Source: Flavobacteriales bacterium (GTDB lineage: Bacteria > Bacteroidota > Bacteroidia > Flavobacteriales_D > Sanyastnellaceae). From it: a stretch of DNA of 64,000 nt. A model generated the notes under the pieces. It had not been told where the DNA came from. It ran no database searches and saw only the letters and a program-made list of their open reading frames with translations. This document shows, piece by piece, positions 29,501-35,345 of the stretch (its first letter is position 1; the number at the start of each line of letters is the position of its first letter). The translations under genes were made by a program, and so were the position numbers. The DNA lies in NCBI GenBank assembly GCA_018402085.1, contig JAGYJM010000001.1, positions 92,562-156,561 of the forward strand. The letters run 5' to 3'.

Positions 29501-30547
29501 ATAGGGTGTCCCAGATAAATGAATTCGAATCTTTGCGTTGAATGACTTAGATGTTGCCTCGACTTCATCGAGCGTACTTTCGTTAAGCTTCAATTCATTC
29601 TTGATTTCCTTAGCATTAAGGTTTTCTTCTTTCAGAACTTTGCCATATTCAGCTGCACGTGCTCCAAAATGAGTTTCATCTATTAGGAGCAAATCAATTT
29701 CGTTTTCAAAAACTTCTTTGTGCTTCGACTTTATTTCAGTTCCTTGGAGATCTTGGAGAGTCAGGAACAGAACGATCTTTTCTTTCGCTTCTTGCTTCTC
29801 TTTGATTATCGTTTCACTTTGCAAGAGGGAGTTGCTGTCAAGAAAACAATAACCATCGAATTTGACATGGCTTTCTACCGTCTTCTTCCATTCTTCTTTA
29901 ACATCTGCTTTTGCTGAGACTACAACCACAAATTCAGCCTTCATTTCAACAGCACAACATATGGAGGTAAATGACTTTCCAAACCGCATTACCGCGTACA
30001 TAAGTAGGTTCGTTCTTCCCTTGTCGATTGCCTCTCGAAAATTGTCTACCGTCTTTTGCTGATTCGGTCTCGGATCATATTTTTCAATTCTGCTGTAGGT
30101 ATGGGTTAATGGAATAGGACTTTCATCAAAACGATAGAATTGATATTTCGGATCATTGTTTTTGTGACTTTCCAGAATATCATGTATTGCTTCTCGAATG
30201 TCATTCTCTGTTGCATTATGGAAAAACTCGTTTGAATAATAAGGAATCCCTGCAACGGTGTCACGGTCTAATCGATTTCTGCTTAATTCATTTTCTAAAT
30301 AGAAATGAATGGCATAATCTCTGAAAAATGTTTCCTCATCTACTTTAGCAACGCTTTCAAATTTCTTAGTGAGGTTGGGGAAGTGTTTTCTCCACTCATT
30401 CAGCCGGGCTTCAAGTGGGCGATATGTATCGCCTACCTTCAGATAGTTAGGTACGGTCTCGGTCGAAAAGGCATAAATATGAGGTTCAACTCTGCCTACA
30501 ATTAATCCATCAAGTATATCAACATTAATACTGCTCGCTCCCGACAT
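26594..30547 (-). CDS. GIY-YIG/helicase/N6-adenine methylase single-chain restriction enzyme (cassette 2)
   Basis: 1317 residues. In order: a GIY-YIG-like N-terminal domain (about 25-120: IYAFSTETVPNYLKVGDTYRPLEARLNEW); superfamily 2 helicase with QQKTVDNFREA and MRFGKSFTS (Walker A-like, about 187) and LLIDETHFG (DExH, about 288); Eco57I-like methylase with LAAKQGEFVYAVYRKFG (about 900) and IGNPPYQQNEG (about 982); a C-terminal region likely for target recognition ending in KLTKEEIAFIESM. This is the layout of fused restriction-modification-translocation enzymes related to type ISP/IIG. It starts one base after the stop of the companion subunit gene, so the two are coupled. Unusually large for an integron-type cassette. 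Confidence 0.88.
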   Translation of the reverse strand: MSGASSINVDILDGLIVGRVEPHIYAFSTETVPNYLKVGDTYRPLEARLNEWRKHFPNLTKKFESVAKVDEETFFRDYAIHFYLENELSRNRLDRDTVAGIPYYSNEFFHNATENDIREAIHDILESHKNNDPKYQFYRFDESPIPLTHTYSRIEKYDPRPNQQKTVDNFREAIDKGRTNLLMYAVMRFGKSFTSICCAVEMKAEFVVVVSAKADVKEEWKKTVESHVKFDGYCFLDSNSLLQSETIIKEKQEAKEKIVLFLTLQDLQGTEIKSKHKEVFENEIDLLLIDETHFGARAAEYGKVLKEENLNAKEIKNELKLNESTLDEVEATSKSFNAKIRIHLSGTPYRILMNSEFTDDDIIAFYQFSDIAEDQEKWDSENLNKDEIKEWDNPYYGFPQMIRFAFNPNESSRKKMEEMKKRGVTYAFSELFRPQSIILDSENNLHKKFKNEREIIDLFKVIDGTETDENLLSFLDYDKINEGNMCRHIVCVLPYRASCDALEELIKNNKFKHLSNYEILNISGVESEKKYRNTPSIQTKIKQFESENKKTLTLTVNRMLTGSTVPAWDTMLYLKDTSSPQEYDQAIFRLQNQFIQVYSEPNGDTVKYNMKPQTLLVDLNPNRMFQIQEHKSQIYNVNTESNGNSKLEERIRKELEISPIVVLNNKKIVQVEAADILDAVREYSSNRSVFDEATTISIDYSLLDIEEIKAEIERQGQIGSRQGIEIKPTKGDGDEIEVGDGSGKNEEDEDGDQTTSKSKEEETDYKGQFAMFYARILFFSFLTDSRVKSLNEIIEQIDSNLNNKRIASNLSLPKEILSLFEKHINPFILSELDYKIQNINSLANDNSISPIERASNAMKKFSRLSDSEIVTPQLVTDKIINTVPDKAFDGNTRILDLAAKQGEFVYAVYRKFGKDIAGQFYSIPTSRIAYEFTRKVYSLLELDINLIEQNYTSYDLIEKEDLVVNEEININGSTMKFDAIIGNPPYQQNEGKANINTALPIYDKFVDFAKKLNPNYISMIIPTRWYAGGRGLDDFRNQMLDDKHISELHDFTKTEVLFQNINVRGGICYFLWDKSYDNSKSLTEVFTYNGDLNPISKKRSIKTEGSDIFIRHSVGVSIIDKIRKNSDFKSLANHISAAKAFGFRTYFINDPGFRKNPKTLSNPVKCYGRKKKVGYVEEAEVKSHKDWIDVWKVYVPESNNIGTELNDDNQNSFVGEPKTICTETYLVVGADLKLDKESSSNLSVYLQTMFARFMHSLTKISQHGTSRTYNYVPLQDFTSKSDIDWTKTVQEIDEQLYSKYKLTKEEIAFIESMIKPM

Positions 30548-30548
30548 A

Positions 30549-31556
30549 CTATTTCTTTAAAAGATTGATAAACTTGATTGGAGTTCCCATTTCATTTGAA
30601 GATGGATTCTTGGTGTCCCAATCCATGATGAGGCAATACATGCCATTATGGTTGAATATATTTTCGGATTCACACCCTTTGCACTTGATGTATTCTTTTT
30701 CAGAATTACCGAACAAATCACGTTTTTCTTCAACCTTGATTTGGCAACTATTTGGAACCACACCTTTCAGGCCGTCCATTTGCCAGACGTTCCAAGAGAT
30801 GATTTCTGCTATTGTTAAAATGGACTCAAGAGGCGGCTCTTGACCGAACTTGTGAGTGTGGTTTTCAATGAATGAAATGAGCATAGATTCTCTAGCAAGG
30901 AACAAACTGTCACCTTGCCATTCATAAGCATAGGTATTCTTGTATGCAGATTGGGTAGCTAATAGCCATCCGTCTAGAGAATCAACGTTTTCATTGATAA
31001 CTCTCAATTTCCTATCTAAAAGGCCAATGCGCTTCTCAATCGGGATAAATTGATCCGTGGTGGAATCATATCGACTTGTGATATAAGGGGCTTCTCCACA
31101 AGCCATTTCTAATCTTGTGTCGCTGACATAATCCTTCCAAGTCTTGCTCTTTGGAAACTGAATTTTATCTGGATTCACCTCCCAGATTTGCAATCCATGG
31201 ACTGAGATAACTTCAGTGTTGAACACATTGTCTCTACCAAACCAAGCTTTGTCAATCAAGTTGTTCTGAGAATTACAAACCCAAGAAGGTGTAAAGATCT
31301 CAGCCATTTCTTTAGATCGGGCTAACTGTAAAGTCTTGTCCTTATGAACTCTAGGCATAATTAAATTGCCATTTTTACCGGTAATTGAATGTGATAATAT
31401 TGGCGCATCATATAAATAGTCATCTCCGAGGTGTTCATAATTTGAAGTTGCCCAGAAAATGTTTTTGCCAGTAGTGCGATCGCACAGTAGAGTTTCTAAA
31501 AGTTCTGGCGACCTTTCAATTAATTCATTTTCGAGTATGTCTATTGCCGTTTTCAA
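30549..31556 (-). CDS. Companion subunit of the restriction-modification system ("subunit M"-like)
   Basis: 335 residues, between the XRE regulator (4-base overlap) and the fused helicase/methylase (1-base gap). Visible features: RSKEMAEIFTPSWVCNSQNNLID near residue 80, a stretch also seen in proteins commonly labelled restriction endonuclease subunit M that neighbour this enzyme class; MACGEAPYITSRYD; and a Cys-rich CKGCESENIFNHNGMYCLIMDWD near the C-terminus that may bind zinc. No catalytic methylase NPPY motif is present, so it is not itself an obvious methyltransferase. It may set specificity or stabilise the complex. Confidence 0.72.
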   Translation of the reverse strand: MKTAIDILENELIERSPELLETLLCDRTTGKNIFWATSNYEHLGDDYLYDAPILSHSITGKNGNLIMPRVHKDKTLQLARSKEMAEIFTPSWVCNSQNNLIDKAWFGRDNVFNTEVISVHGLQIWEVNPDKIQFPKSKTWKDYVSDTRLEMACGEAPYITSRYDSTTDQFIPIEKRIGLLDRKLRVINENVDSLDGWLLATQSAYKNTYAYEWQGDSLFLARESMLISFIENHTHKFGQEPPLESILTIAEIISWNVWQMDGLKGVVPNSCQIKVEEKRDLFGNSEKEYIKCKGCESENIFNHNGMYCLIMDWDTKNPSSNEMGTPIKFINLLKK

Positions 31557-31753
31557 TGAACTTCCTTATTTGATATAATCAATTCTTTCACGTCCACATC
31601 TAGAATTTCAGCTATTTCCATCAAGGTTTCCAAGCGTGGTTGTTGTCGGTTTTGAGCATAGGCATTCACCATATTGTAGCTTTTTCCTAGCTTCTCAGCT
31701 AACCAAGTCTGCTTTATTCCTTTCTGTTCCAGCACTTCCTTAATTCTGTTCAT
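31553..31753 (-). CDS. XRE-family controller protein of the restriction-modification operon
   Basis: 66 residues from ATG 31753 (MNRIKEVLEQKGIKQTWLAEKLGKSY); a TTG 12 bases upstream is less likely. The whole protein is one helix-turn-helix domain (KQTWLAEKLGKSYNMVNAYAQNRQQPRLETLMEIAEIL). Small XRE proteins at the head of restriction-modification operons act as C proteins that delay and then boost nuclease expression; the 4-base overlap with the next gene fits that arrangement. Its operator was not identified. Confidence 0.87.
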   Translation of the reverse strand: MNRIKEVLEQKGIKQTWLAEKLGKSYNMVNAYAQNRQQPRLETLMEIAEILDVDVKELIISNKEVH

Positions 31754-31861
31754 TGTCAGACGCAATTTTGTTAGCCACTAAAATAGTCAGTTTATTTTGA
31801 ATATCTCAAATAACTGTGTATAAAATGTAAATATTCTGTTCTGGTGGCGGTGGGGAAGGGC

Positions 31862-31905
31862 AAGCTCTTTTGCTGCGGAGGCACGGAGCAGGAAATGTGC
31901 TTGAC
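31862..31905 (+). repeat. Direct repeat flanking the restriction-modification operon, copy 2
   Basis: Partner of 26539-26582: AAGCTCTT then, 32 bases on, AATGTGCTTGA, same orientation. Here it overlaps a possible hairpin (GCACGG/CCGTGC) followed by eight T on the plus strand. Confidence 0.7.
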
Positions 31906-31928
31906 CGTGCGGTGGGCTTTTTTTTAAT

Positions 31929-32070
31929 GGGGCACAACGTCTCGTGGCTTTGCGTAGTTGCGGATTAAAAATCCTTTCGCTTTTCGGTTAAGCACCAAAG
32001 TTAGTTTAAAAAGACTAAACCTTTCAACTAAGCACAAACCCCGCAATTACGCAAAACCGCTGTTATGGGC
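31929..32070 (-). other. attC-like site of cassette 1
   Basis: Arms 31941-31963 and 32041-32060: GGCTTTGCGTAGTTGCGG pairs with CCGCAATTACGCAAAACC. The long loop contains a second hairpin (GTTAGTTTAAAAAGACTAAAC). In cassette orientation it begins GCCCATAACAGC and ends GAGACGTTGTGCC. The first nine bases are the exact inverse complement of the start of cassette 1 at 33765-33773. Confidence 0.87.
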
Positions 32071-32083
32071 TGGTTTTTCGATT

Positions 32084-32554
32084 CTAAAATGAATTATTTA
32101 ATTTAGGTAGTCTCTTGTTTTTCTTATAATAGTTATATAGTATTAAAGCTTCTATGAATGCTGGTGGTTCTCCTTCTTTTGAATACATTATGTGAAAATC
32201 TAAACTTTCAATATTATTTTTAACCATATAGTTATGAACAAAATCATTAGTTTGTATATCTTTTTTAGTGTTTATATCTTTACCTCTTGATGCTAAAAGT
32301 CTTTTTTGTAATGAATGTATGCCAAGTTCACCATCTGATTTAATTCTGCCCGCCATACCAATATAAATTATCTCATCATCCATACTGTTAACCCAAATAT
32401 AAATACCATATTTATTCTCAACGTTTTCCTTAATTTTTTTATTGAATAATTTTCTTCCACTTACATTTGAAAACATTTGTTTTTTAATATTTATTGTAAC
32501 TGTAGGTTCTAGTATATAGGGCTTAATAATATTTTTTATTTCTAAAATTTTCAT
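32084..32554 (-). CDS. GIY-YIG nuclease-like protein (cassette 1, second gene)
   Basis: 156 residues. GIY-YIG hallmarks are visible: KYGIYIWVNSMDDEIIYIGMAGRI (about 48-70; the two Tyr-containing strands), an Arg in LQKRLLASRG near residue 90, and an acidic AFIEALILYNYYKKNKRLPKLN at the C-terminus with the metal-binding Glu. The N-terminal 45 residues are unlike known families. It follows the membrane/TPR-like gene by 16 bases in the same cassette, so the two are probably one unit. It may cleave DNA or RNA of an invader; that is inference. Confidence 0.75.
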   Translation of the reverse strand: MKILEIKNIIKPYILEPTVTINIKKQMFSNVSGRKLFNKKIKENVENKYGIYIWVNSMDDEIIYIGMAGRIKSDGELGIHSLQKRLLASRGKDINTKKDIQTNDFVHNYMVKNNIESLDFHIMYSKEGEPPAFIEALILYNYYKKNKRLPKLNNSF

Positions 32555-32570
32555 ATAAATAAGTAATTCA

Positions 32571-33728
32571 TTAATTCAAGTGTGCTAAGTTGTCAATAAT
32601 TATTTTATCACTTGATACTTTAAAATCTCTCATAGTATGCATAAAACTATTTACTGATTTTTTGAGTTGACCTGCTGCTCCTATAGGGTTTGATAAGTAA
32701 TATGGGTATAAAAACAATGTCAAACCACCTGTTAGCAATGCTAATCCACCTGCATATATATGCATTCTTGTAACAGAAGATTTCACATCTTCTATATTAA
32801 AATTATTTAGTGAATTTAAGCTTGTTTCTATTTTTATAAAATCACTTATCGTATTATCTATACCTAGTATTTTACTTAAATATATAAATTGCTGAGTTTC
32901 TGGAGAATTTATTAAGTTCAAAGATGCATTTCTAAAGCTACTTTTAAACACATTAATTTTTTTAATCTCTTTACTATAATCTAATAAGTTTTCAACTACT
33001 TGATTATACAAAATAGCTAGCATATTAACCCAATTTTTGAGAACCTGTGATGATTCATTTCTTACATCAGGACTTAGTGAGTTTAAATCATTTTTTAAAT
33101 TCAGTGCACTTTCTATTGTCATTGTAATATTTGCAATAGCAACACCAAAAACACCTTTTGAAATGTTATTGAATAAATTTGCATTTTCATTGAATTTATT
33201 ACTTGCTATTACCCCCACTAAAGCACCTCCGTAGCCAAATGCTTTACCTAAATCAGACTTTGATTCAGAGCCTGCATAGTAACTTAAAGCAGCACCTACA
33301 TTAGCTACAAATGCTTTCGCTTGTTCTTCTTTTGCTCTCCGTTTTAACTCAATAACTTCCTCTATTCTTTTTATTACTAAAACTATAGTTCTATCTAATA
33401 CAATTGTTGTAAAAATTGCTTTAACTTCTTCAATTTCATTATTTGTTAACTTAGTTTTGTTTGTAAACTCTTCTATTGATGTATATGACGATTTTAGAAA
33501 AAATAAATTTTCATCGTAATCAAATAAATTAGCTTGTGTAATAGCTTTAATTGCCCATCCAACTGAATCAGATATATCTTTTTTAATCAACTCTTCGCTC
33601 AAATCAACTGCTTTGTTAAAATTTCCTGCAGAAAGTTCTGTAATACACAACTCGACTATTGACTGATTTTCATCTTTTGATTCACGAATAAAGATTGTCT
33701 TTAAATTTTTAAAAATAGTTGTATTCAT
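32571..33728 (-). CDS. Unrecognised protein with TPR-like N-terminus and two glycine-rich hydrophobic segments (cassette 1, first gene)
   Basis: 385 residues with no family I can name. The first 70 residues look like a TPR-type helical hairpin (CITELSAGNFNKAVDLSEELIKKD ... VGWAIKAITQANLFDYDENLFFLK). A coiled-coil/charged helix follows (RIEEVIELKRRAKEEQ), then two glycine-rich hydrophobic segments (about 155-185, FGYGGALVGVIASN, and about 330-360, YAGGLALLTGGLTLFLYPYYL) that could enter a membrane. Very AT-rich. It is the first cassette gene after the recombinase, the position with highest expression in integrons, and is paired with a GIY-YIG-like gene. A membrane-acting defence effector is a reasonable guess, not a demonstrated role. 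Confidence 0.7.
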   Translation of the reverse strand: MNTTIFKNLKTIFIRESKDENQSIVELCITELSAGNFNKAVDLSEELIKKDISDSVGWAIKAITQANLFDYDENLFFLKSSYTSIEEFTNKTKLTNNEIEEVKAIFTTIVLDRTIVLVIKRIEEVIELKRRAKEEQAKAFVANVGAALSYYAGSESKSDLGKAFGYGGALVGVIASNKFNENANLFNNISKGVFGVAIANITMTIESALNLKNDLNSLSPDVRNESSQVLKNWVNMLAILYNQVVENLLDYSKEIKKINVFKSSFRNASLNLINSPETQQFIYLSKILGIDNTISDFIKIETSLNSLNNFNIEDVKSSVTRMHIYAGGLALLTGGLTLFLYPYYLSNPIGAAGQLKKSVNSFMHTMRDFKVSSDKIIIDNLAHLN

Positions 33729-33764
33729 TTTATTATTTTTTAGTTAATATTTTTTTTCAAACTT

Positions 33765-33905
33765 GCCCATAACTAGTTTATATATACAACTCCGGCCCAA
33801 ATGCGAGTTGCACATATACCACCCGTACGGGCGTTATTGTGTAACTGAGTTGCACAATAATGACCAATATGGCATGTATTGTGCAATTGCACAATAATGA
33901 ATGCT
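33765..33905 (-). other. attI-like junction between recombinase and cassette 1
   Basis: Reads GTTATGGGC at the cassette edge (33773-33765, crossover expected between G 33773 and T 33772). The rest holds nested repeats: TTGCACAATAATGA at about 33854 and 33886, inverse copies (TTATTGTG, TATTGTGCAA), and the palindrome CGCCCGTACGGGCG-like at about 33823. It lacks the full attC outer palindrome, as expected of attI. Confidence 0.6.
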
Positions 33906-33908
33906 GGG

Positions 33909-35042
33909 CTATAATGTGTCATAAGGACTGGTAATCGTTTCGAGTTTTTGTGAGCTCACATGGGTATAAATCTCAGTGGTCTTGCTCGAATTATGGCCTA
34001 GCAAAACCTGTATATAGCGGAGATCTGTCCCGGCTTCAAGCAGGTGTGTGGCGTATGAGTGGCGCAGAGTGTGTAAGGTTACTTGCTTTCGTTTTGCAAT
34101 GCCGCTTTGTGATGCAGCGCGTGCGAGTATCTGCTGAAGGCTCGAAGCCGAATACTGCTCACCGGGCTTCAGACCTTCAAATACGTACGTATTTGGTTTG
34201 TGTGCCACGTAGTGCGCGCGGAGCTTTAGTAGCAGACTGTCTGGTAGGGGCACCATGCGATCTTTCTTGCCTTTCGACTGACGCACCCAAAGCATGTTGC
34301 GTGAGCCATCTATGTCATTGAGCTTCAGATTGAGCAATTCAGAACGACGAAGTCCACAGGCGTAGATGAGCGCAATCATCAATCGGTGCTTGTCATTTGT
34401 GATGGCAGATAGGATTGCACTCACTTCTTCTTTGCTTAGGACGATCGGTAGTTTGCGTTGCTTGGAAGGACGCTCGAGTTTGTCCAGATCAAGTTCACGC
34501 TTCTCAATTCTACTAAAAAAATGCTTGATCGCGTTAATAAGCTGGTTGTGGTACGATTGTCCGTAACCACGTTGCAACAAGTGATGATGATGGTAGGTCG
34601 AAACGTCATCAACTGTAATTTCACTGACTGCCTTTGGCTGCATATGAGCAATGAACTCAGTTGCAATGCTAACGTACGTGCGGACAGTGCTTGGTGCATA
34701 GCGTTTGCTTTCCAATGCCACTCTGAATTGATCGATGATTTCGCGATTCTCGTCAGTCAATTCGGGAGTCGCACGCTGTGTATTCTGCTTAGGTGTTTGA
34801 GCAGTTTGCTTTGCAGGTTTCAACGTCGAGTAGTCCACCCAGGCATGTCCTTTGAAGTGGTTAAAGACACGCTGCACGCTGGCTATGTCCTCCGAAATAA
34901 ACCAGAATTTGCGCACGGTATCCCATTCGGCGCCGAGCGAGCGACAAAGTGCAATCAATGCTTTGTCATAGCCAAACGAAATGGTCAAGTGGGAGCGGTG
35001 ATCAATCATTTCACGAGAGAGCGCGACGGTTTTCTTTTGCAT
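33909..35042 (-). CDS. Integron-like tyrosine recombinase
   Basis: 377 residues. Residues 1-70 form a small extra N-terminal module seen in Bacteroidota recombinases (FGYDKALIALCRSLGAEWDTVRKFWFI). A SAM-like core-binding domain follows (RYAPSTVRTYVSIATEFIAHM). The catalytic domain shows the expected residues: Arg in YACGLRRSELLNL (about 232), Lys in QSKGKKDRMVPL, HTLRHSYATHLLE (about 325), LLGHNSSKTTEIYTHV with nucleophile Tyr near 358, ending ITSPYDTL. The stretch between the Lys region and HTLRH lacks the roughly 20-residue insertion that marks classical IntI proteins, so it is Xer/integron-like rather than IntI proper. It is transcribed toward the cassettes, opposite to class 1 integrons. 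Confidence 0.93.
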   Translation of the reverse strand: MQKKTVALSREMIDHRSHLTISFGYDKALIALCRSLGAEWDTVRKFWFISEDIASVQRVFNHFKGHAWVDYSTLKPAKQTAQTPKQNTQRATPELTDENREIIDQFRVALESKRYAPSTVRTYVSIATEFIAHMQPKAVSEITVDDVSTYHHHHLLQRGYGQSYHNQLINAIKHFFSRIEKRELDLDKLERPSKQRKLPIVLSKEEVSAILSAITNDKHRLMIALIYACGLRRSELLNLKLNDIDGSRNMLWVRQSKGKKDRMVPLPDSLLLKLRAHYVAHKPNTYVFEGLKPGEQYSASSLQQILARAASQSGIAKRKQVTLHTLRHSYATHLLEAGTDLRYIQVLLGHNSSKTTEIYTHVSSQKLETITSPYDTL

Positions 35043-35108
35043 AACGTCGCTGTTGGCTTTCGAATTTAGCGAAGAAATTGAAATGTCATTTTATGATTGA
35101 AACGAACG

Positions 35109-35345
35109 TTAGTCAGGTGACGTTTCTTCAACATACCCATACCGCCAGGCCCGAATCAACTTGTCTTCGTAGTAATGTTCAATCTCAGAGGGCAGTTGGT
35201 TGGCATCATAGTACACGATACGGCACAAATCATCACCCCTGTACTCGAGGTAGCGGTAGGTGCAGCAGAAGTAGAATGAGCCGGGCTGTGCGCATGGTGG
35301 TGGGTTAAAGCTACGGAAGAATCGGAAACGAAGAGACTCATAGAC
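35109..35345 (-). pseudogene. Truncated gene remnant between recombinase and tandem repeat
   Basis: An open stretch of about 78 codons ends in TAA at 35111-35109. Its composition looks genuinely coding: PPPCAQPGSFYFCCTYRYLEY, RIVYYDANQLP, HYYEDKLIRAWRYGYVEE. It has no ATG and is closed by an in-frame TAG just inside the first unit of the tandem repeat, suggesting that the repeat replaced the 5' part. The family is not recognised. Confidence 0.45.

Larger units (their letters stand above)
24137..35042 (-). mobile_element. Integron-like gene cassette array with its tyrosine recombinase
   Basis: Recombinase (33909-35042), an attI-like junction (33765-33905) and four cassettes read leftward: cassette 1 31938-33772, cassette 2 26372-31937, cassette 3 24924-26371, cassette 4 24142-24923. 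Each cassette is one or more genes followed by a large imperfect palindrome (attC-like). In cassette orientation the palindromes begin YAYAAC-A(CA)GC and end GCRARAC-GTT-like, with a longer unpaired spacer on the second arm. The first bases of each cassette are the inverse complement of the first bases of its own palindrome: 9/9 for cassette 1, 10/10 for cassette 2, 9/10 for cassette 3 and 6/10 for cassette 4. The array is visibly AT-rich against a roughly 50% GC background. Compared with the usual integron, the recombinase points the other way (toward the array) and cassette 2 is unusually long. Confidence 0.82.

Noticed and set aside
33909-35042. Class 1-type IntI
   Set aside because: No IntI-specific insertion is visible before HTLRHS and the gene points toward, not away from, the cassettes.
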